A stretch of DNA of 64,000 nucleotides from Sesamum alatum (lineage: Eukaryota; Streptophyta; Magnoliopsida; Lamiales; Pedaliaceae), in contig JACGWO010000011.1 in NCBI GenBank assembly GCA_034509735.1, forward strand, positions 13,301,866-13,365,865, written 5' to 3'. Under the pieces are notes generated by a model. The model saw nothing but the letters and a program-made list of their open reading frames with translations. It searched no databases and was not told the origin of the DNA. Every line of letters starts with the position of its first letter. Positions within the stretch are counted from its first letter, which is position 1. Positions 58,240 to 64,000 of this stretch are shown one piece after another. The translations under genes were made by a program, and so were the position numbers.

Positions 58240-60800
58240 TTTTGACATTATTTTTCGGCATATTGTTCTAATAAATGCAACATTTTGAAAATTACTTATA
58301 AAAAAATCAATATTTGCATTGCGGGTTCTAAGATCGATATACCCGTTTGCTAATTATGCTTTCACTAAAACCCAAAGAATCATGCAGAGAATAAAAGTTG
58401 ATTCAATTCTTACTCAGAACCATTTGTTTCGAAAGTGTATCATTCTAGAGAGTGCTTTCACGAATCCATCTATCGAACATGACAAAGCTTTCCTTGGGTT
58501 TGTATTCTGGATTTATATGTCCTCCTCCCTAGAAAAACCAAAAGGGTAGATGAAGACTTTTGTAATATTTTGAAGATTTGAGAAAATAGGCGGAAAAAAC
58601 AGTTCAAATGTTGTCAATTAACAATAAATCATTTCGAAAATGAGATGCTTGATGCTAACATTTTGTTCGACAATATTATCATATTTGTTTTGGCAGTTCA
58701 CATGCTAAGTGGGTTATTATCAACACGAATAGCATGTGGGCTACGGGTTATTATCTTATTAATTTATTAAAATTATTAATTTAGACCTTGCCCAAGTTCG
58801 GACCGAGAAAAATTAGTTAACGTTTTCATCTATATTCTCTCTATAGTTACATTGTTTCTAGGTAATTCTTCCAACCAATATAATTATTATCTAAGAATAG
58901 TTCCTTGAAGGGCAAATGTCACATTTGGTCCGTTAAGTTTTTGTTATGAATCACTTTAGTCCCTAAATGTCATTTTTGGACATTAGCATTCCTAAACTTT
59001 GGTTTAACTTTTCTACACTTCTCTCAAATACTTAAGATAAGAAAAAAATATTGACGTAGATTTTTTATTATATTTTCCATAAGTTTTATAAAATTAATTC
59101 ATAATTTTGATGTTTTTTAACTACTGAAAATGAAAAAAAAAAAAAAGAGGCTGCTTATTTTAAATTAAGCAATATGTTATTATTATGTTCACAAGAGTTC
59201 AAAATTTTGATCATTCACATAAGATAATTACATCATATTAAACATACAAAAATCTAAAGGAATTATTTTTTCACTTAAAAAAGGACTAATTTCATAATTT
59301 TACAAACTTAGTGGACTAAAGTGAAAGTCAAATTTAGATTGACCATTTTACCCTCTAAAAAGTCAAAATCCGGTTACATTCGCCGGAAAACGGTCAGAGG
59401 GACCAAATTGTGACAAAAACTAAAGTTCAAGAATGCTAAAGTCAATAAATGAACTTGAGGGACTAAAGTGATTCTAAACGAATACTTAAGGGACCAAATG
59501 TAGCATTTACCCTTCCTTGAATTAATAGTAAAACTGTTTTCTTGAATTAATAATAAATATATTAATTGAAAACATTCATTGAATACCAATATTTGTTACT
59601 CGACAGAGCATTTGCTTCACCAGTAGAAATTTTGTCCATCCCAGTAATATGCTAAAATCTCACATTTCAATATGATATTAAAGATTATTTTATATTATTT
59701 TAGATATAGTGAATTATAGTATAATATAATAAGGATTCTTTTTTATTTGCATTTAATACGAATAAATGAATATTTGATCCAAACATACCAGTAATAACAC
59801 ACAATATCATTTAAATTTAAGTATTCTTTGAATACTACGTTAAGAGTAAAATAAGGAAAAATTATATTTTTTGTCCCATAACTTATGCTTAGTACGTTTT
59901 CATCACATGCTTATGAGATTCTTGGTAATAGCTCTAGAACTTGCAAAAATCTCATTTTCAGTCATCCTACCAACTTCCATTAGGAAATTGCAGAGAAAAC
60001 CACATGCAAGTCACGTGGTTGTTATCTTTTCATAAGGAAGAGAAACTACCATGTGAGTTGAATGTGCTTTTTTCCATTAATTTTTTTAACGAAAGTTGGT
60101 AGGAAGACTGGAAATAAGAATTTTTTAAAGTTATGAGACTATTTACGAGTTGGAATGTAAGTTATAAAATAAAAAATGTAATTTTCTAGTAAAATAATGT
60201 TGGAATTAACATTTAACTCAATTGGGTATGTAACTTAAAAGACAATTATTATGATCAAAGATGCGAAAAATCTAAGGCTATATACATATGCATATATCTT
60301 TATATAATGAGGCTTTCTTCTTTTCAATTGAAAACGGACATCTAAATATTTCTCAATATTTTTTTCGGTGACTATAAGGATGAAAATATGTCTAGACAAA
60401 TGCATAGAACATAAAAATGTAAAACACTAACAAGATTTAAATTTCGACTCAAGAGGAATTATTATAAAGCAAGTATATGTCAACCAAGCATATGTGTGTA
60501 TAGTTCGTTTTTGCCTATGTAATGTGTCAAGTACAAAGAATGGTGAAGAACAAAAAATATAAATCTTGTAAAATTAAAATAATATATATTTAAGTATGTA
60601 AACATTTTAATTAATATTCATTTATGACAAAATCATGTAACTTAACATGCATTAGTAGGACAAAACTATTCTTAATGCCTACTATGAAAAAATATATCAT
60701 CAAAAGTATATGGGTGTGTAGTATTTACGCCTATGGAATGTATCAACGTAGAATAGAGGAGAACATAAATTGTAAATCTATATCTATACTACATATAAAA
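58240..60800 (-). pseudogene. SCPL copy C: last exon, partial last intron and flank
   Basis: 58240-58760 matches the 3' end of the intact gene around 31370-32160, and about 60470-60720 matches intron 13 around 32740-33000 (ACAAAACTATTCTTAAT, ATGACAAAATCATGTAACTT). The last exon is intact at 58528-58445, encoding [15 protein letters not shown] and on to a TAG. It differs from the working gene by only two residues (I for T after the catalytic His; T for A near the end). No other exon was found. A foldback at 58910-59512 splits the intron, which also has internal partial repeats near 60690-60780. Confidence 0.75.
58910..59512. mobile_element. Mutator-like foldback, short relative of 20383-21430
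   Basis: The left end GGGCAAATGTCACATTTGGT pairs with the right end, whose reverse complement is GGGTAAATGCTACATTTGGT. The 9-base target duplication TTCCTTGAA is exact at 58901-58909 and 59513-59521. Arms and much of the middle match 20383-21430, but about 440 bases are missing, mostly from the left half. It is non-coding and inserted in the SCPL copy C intron. Confidence 0.85.
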
Positions 60801-62075
60801 ATGTAAATCCCACAAGTATTTGTTTATATTGTGAACATACCTGTACTTAAGTAGCACTTTTAATAATAAATAACAATTAATTATAAGAGAATAAAAGCTC
60901 TAAACTATATAGATTAATTTCAATGCGATTAATTTGCTAGAAGATCACTTTTAAGTAAATTTTATTGGACTACATATATATGATAATATGTAAAATATTG
61001 AGGTAAAACTTCAAAACATATAAAAACATATTAAAAGAAGAAATATCACAAATTGCAAATATAAAAGCATCAATGTTACTGAATGTGCTTTTAAAGAACT
61101 TAAAACATGTGAATTTTGACTAATCACTTTACTTGAATATTAGATAATTCTTTGTATATTGAAATTTTACTATCGTGACAATTAATTTTTCACAATAACA
61201 TTATCGTATAATAACAATAAATGTGATTCATAGTTTAAACTATAAGACCGAAGTTATGCAATTTATGAAAAAATACTATCAATTTGGTCAATATAAATAA
61301 AATACTGAAAAATAAAATTAAAAGAATCTAAAAAACAAATTCAGCATATGAAACACCGTCGTCGACCCCCCTCCCAAAAAAGAAAAGCGAAATTATATAT
61401 AAGCATGGGCTAAAGTGAGAGGTCGAAGATGAGTGTATAAAATATTACAACAAAATATAATTATTTTGATACTAAGAGTCTGATCGATCTATTTAGATTA
61501 ATCTTTTCTCTAAAAAATAACCGATTAACAAATAGGAAATAGGAAATAAATATTAAAAAAATGTTTAAAAGTGAATTTAAATTCATTGCACATTAAACTG
61601 TCAGGTATAGACTAAAAAATTAATTGTATAGTAATATCTTTGGTTTTAAGTAAGTTAATATCTTTGGTTTTAAGTATGTAAATTATCCCTTTAGATTATA
61701 CAATTACCATTATGTATGTTGTGACTTTTATTTGTACGCCAGATGCTTTCTAATGTCATAGGAGTATAATTACAACAACCACAGATGAAAAATTAAGATT
61801 CAAAATTAGGAAATCGAACTGAAAATATGAATCAAAATTTGCAATGCAAGGGCAAGAACTATCATTTGTATATAATAATGTGTAAAAGGTCATGTGCCCG
61901 GCACATGCATTTTTTTGGCCAAAAAGGACCAACATTGCCAAATTTTCAAAGTTAGAGGACTAAATTATGAAAATCAATTCGTACAGGACCAAAATTTTCA
62001 CCTCCTAAGATACGGAACGAAAATTGCAGTTTCCCTAAAATAATGTGTGAAAGTGAAAAGTTAAAGAAGAATGAA
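60801..62075. other. AT-rich intergenic DNA with one repeat fragment
   Basis: No gene is supported. 61893-62035 is the diverged partner of 53815-53983. A purine-rich AAAAAAGAAAAGCG stretch lies near 61375. Confidence 0.45.
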
Positions 62076-62080
62076 CATAT

Positions 62081-62615
62081 TGTTAGGGTCCCTCTTTAAT
62101 TAAGGGATTCCCAAAGCAATACAATGCATGCATGGTTGTCTTCAAAGAAGATTAATGCTCTTGACTTCTTGGGAATTTGAAGGAGGTAAGTTCATTTCAC
62201 AATGAACCCAAGGTTTCATTGGCTCCATTCAATAGTAGGGGCTTTCTAGAGTAGTCTCATGGTTTTCGGTTTAACCTCCCCCCCCCTAAATAGAGGTCTT
62301 GGGAAGGTTTAAAACATCACAAGCAAGAGTGAAATCCTTTACAAAAAAGAGAGAAAAGAGAGCTACTATAAAGTAAGGAGCTTGAGCAAAGTTCTCATAT
62401 TTTCTCAAGCTAAGCTTGTGTGTTCCACCATATATCTGTGAGATTGTATATTTGTAATCCTACTATCATCATAGTCAAAGTTTTGTGGTTTTTTCCTTCA
62501 TCTTTGAAGGGTTTTCTACGTAAAATATTTGGTATCCTCATTTACATTTTTTTGCTTATTTTAATCACACAAAGAAGGAAAAGCTCTTCCGCTATAAGTT
62601 CGTCTTTTCCCAACA
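62081..62615 (+). repeat. Copia 5' LTR
   Basis: It is 535 bases from TGTTAGGGTCCC to TTTTCCCAACA, with TGTT/AACA inverted tips. One base separates it from the primer-binding site. A TATA-like CTATAAAG near 62365 could start transcription. Confidence 0.8.
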
Positions 62616-62616
62616 G

Positions 62617-62628
62617 TGGTATCAGAGC
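62617..62628 (+). other. Primer-binding site, initiator tRNA-Met type
   Basis: TGGTATCAGAGC is the standard plant Copia primer site complementary to the 3' end of initiator tRNA-Met. It begins one base after the LTR end, which confirms the LTR boundary. Confidence 0.9.
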
Positions 62629-62669
62629 CCTGGTTTATAAGACTGTCATATTTTCTTGTGTGATTAAAC

Positions 62670-64000
62670 ATGGAGGTCACCATCACTCATGATGGTGACA
62701 TGTTCAAACTCACGAGAATTATTCCTATTGGAAGCCCATCATGTAAGATCAACTATATTGCAAGGATCTATATGAGCCTATTTCAAATGAGACAATGCCG
62801 AAAGCGAAAGATGCCAAAGAATGGGAGCTCTTGAATCGGAAGGCGGTTGCTATGATCCGCAAGTACATCGATCGAAGCCTATTTGAGCATGTGTCAACTT
62901 ACACAAATGCTTATGAGTTATGGAAGAAGCTCGAGTCGATGATTCAAAAGAAGACACCCCGAAACATTACTTATCTTGTTAGAAGATTGGTAAAATTGGA
63001 TATAATGATGGCCAGAGTATGATCGAGCATTTGAATAATTTCAAAGGGCTCGTAAATCAACTCACAAAGATTGAAATGAAGATTGATGATGAATTACAAG
63101 CCTTGCTACTTCTAAGTTCTCTACCCGAGAGTTGGGATACTCTTGTGGTCACCTTGAGTAACTCGGCTCTAGAAGGAAAACTCTCCATGGATGGCATCAC
63201 AGACAGCTTATTGAATGAAGAATCGAGGAGAAAATAACATGGGATTTTCGTTCAATCCGAGGCCAATGTCATCGATAATCGAGGAAGAAATGAGACTCGA
63301 GGAAGGAGTAAGGCTAGGGTCATGACAAGTCAAGAGGACGGTCCAAAACCCGTTCTAAGATCACATGCTACTATTGTGGAAAGCCTAATCACAAGAAATC
63401 TGAATGTCGAAGTTTTAAGAGAGATCAAAAGAATGGAACAGTCAAGGCCGACACAATCGACCTAAAAAAGAAAGATGAGAAAAACACAACTGTTGTAGCC
63501 ACAAATGAACTTGATGATGTCTTCCTCATTGGTGAAGACAAATATCTCAATATAGCCAACGATGGTTGCTCATGGATTGTTGATTCAGGTGCCCCCTTCC
63601 ATGTCACTCCACATCAAGAATTCTTCTCATCATATCAAGATGGTGATTTTGGTACCGTGAAGATGGGAAATCAAATTTCAACCAAAATCGTCGGAATGGG
63701 TAATGTCATTCTTGTTACCAATACGGGATGTGAACTTGTGTTGAAAGATGTAAGACATGTTCCAGACATACGTCTTAATCTCATCTCAGCCGGGAAGCTC
63801 AATGATGCTGGGTATGTGAATAGCTTCGGTGCTGGAAAATAGAAACTCACAAGAAGTTGCATAATTGTTGCTCGAGAACAAAAAGAAGGCTCTTTGTATA
63901 TTAATCAAGCCAAGGTGTGCAAAGAAAAGACTAGTATTGCCCATGATAACGCGTGCTTGGAACTTTGGCACAAGATGATGAGGGGTTGCAAGTCCTTGCT
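62670..64000 (+). pseudogene. Copia gag-protease, frameshifted, runs off the window
   Basis: gag is readable from about 62670 and openly from 62795 (ELWKKLESMIQKKTPRNITY). It shifts frame near 63000, continues at 63019 (EHLNNFKGLVNQLTKIEMK, LLLSSLPESWDTLV), hits TAA at 63235-63237, and shifts again near 63315. The knuckle CYYCGKPNHKKSEC is at 63366-63407. The same frame then enters protease with active site VDSGAPFHVTP (DSGA intact) and TVKMGNQ, up to TAG 63839-63841. After this stop the pre-integrase domain continues in frame (LWHKMMRGCKSL) to the window end. Gag packages RNA; the protease cleaves the polyprotein. Confidence 0.8.

Larger units (their letters stand above)
62081..64000 (+). 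mobile_element. TNT1/Tork-like Copia element, 5' part, cut by window end
   Basis: A 5' LTR, a tRNA-Met-type primer-binding site, a broken gag with CCHC knuckle, and the protease and pre-integrase region follow in normal order. The element continues past 64000. CATAT at 62076-62080 would be the left copy of the 5-base target duplication. Protease-region blocks (DFGTVKMGNQ, LVLKDVRHVPD) resemble those of tobacco TNT1-94. The coding region is broken in gag, so the element is probably inactive. Confidence 0.85.

Overview
This is plant nuclear DNA, most likely from a eudicot. The evidence is a spliced host gene with a plant-type exon layout, and plant-specific transposable elements: Athila-type Gypsy, TNT1/Tork-type Copia, CACTA, Mutator-like foldbacks, plant L1-type LINEs with DUF4283/zf-CCHC and zf-RVT domains, and an endogenous pararetrovirus. 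The species cannot be told from the sequence. The DNA is AT-rich; the GC-richer blocks are mostly transposon coding remnants.

Only one host gene looks intact: a serine carboxypeptidase-like (SCPL) gene on the minus strand, 38641 down to 31901. Fourteen exons can be read by eye. They join in frame into 482 residues with a signal peptide, the oxyanion motif, the Ser/Asp/His triad and a stop. Two broken relatives flank it. Copy A, on the left (4470-11684), keeps exon 2 and parts of introns 1 and 2. Copy C, on the right (51350-51590 and 58240-60800), keeps the last exon, part of the last intron and the 3' flank. The locus was therefore a small SCPL cluster later broken up by transposons.

Layout: 1-3560, decayed Caulimoviridae-like endogenous virus (protease, RT, RNase H, a downstream ORF). 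3957-11684, SCPL copy A with an AT-rich inverted repeat and a 5.7-kb LINE. 11685-21976, mostly non-coding DNA with several terminal-inverted-repeat elements. 21977-23797, a Copia element reduced to gag plus a 3' LTR, joined to a truncated Athila LTR. 23798-31205, an Athila-type element on the minus strand that has lost nearly all of pol. 31206-38725, the SCPL gene and its flanks. 38726-43282, foldback elements and duplicated segments. 43288-48030, a Copia locus with a solo-LTR-like copy, a duplicated flank and a truncated pol. 48481-50600, a GAGCTC-rich element and a Mutator-like element carrying a broken GRF zinc-finger gene. 51350-60800, SCPL copy C broken up by a CACTA fragment, a second LINE and a foldback. 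62081-64000, the 5' part of a TNT1-like Copia element that runs off the window.

No CRISPR array, rRNA, tRNA gene or prokaryote-type operon was seen, and nothing amounts to a new multi-gene system. The most informative signals are structural: paralogous empty sites that date insertions, long direct duplications around transposon fragments, repeated long palindromes in the Athila element, gene-fragment capture by a foldback, and an SCPL intron with a GC donor. All coordinates come from reading by eye; no alignment or database search was run.
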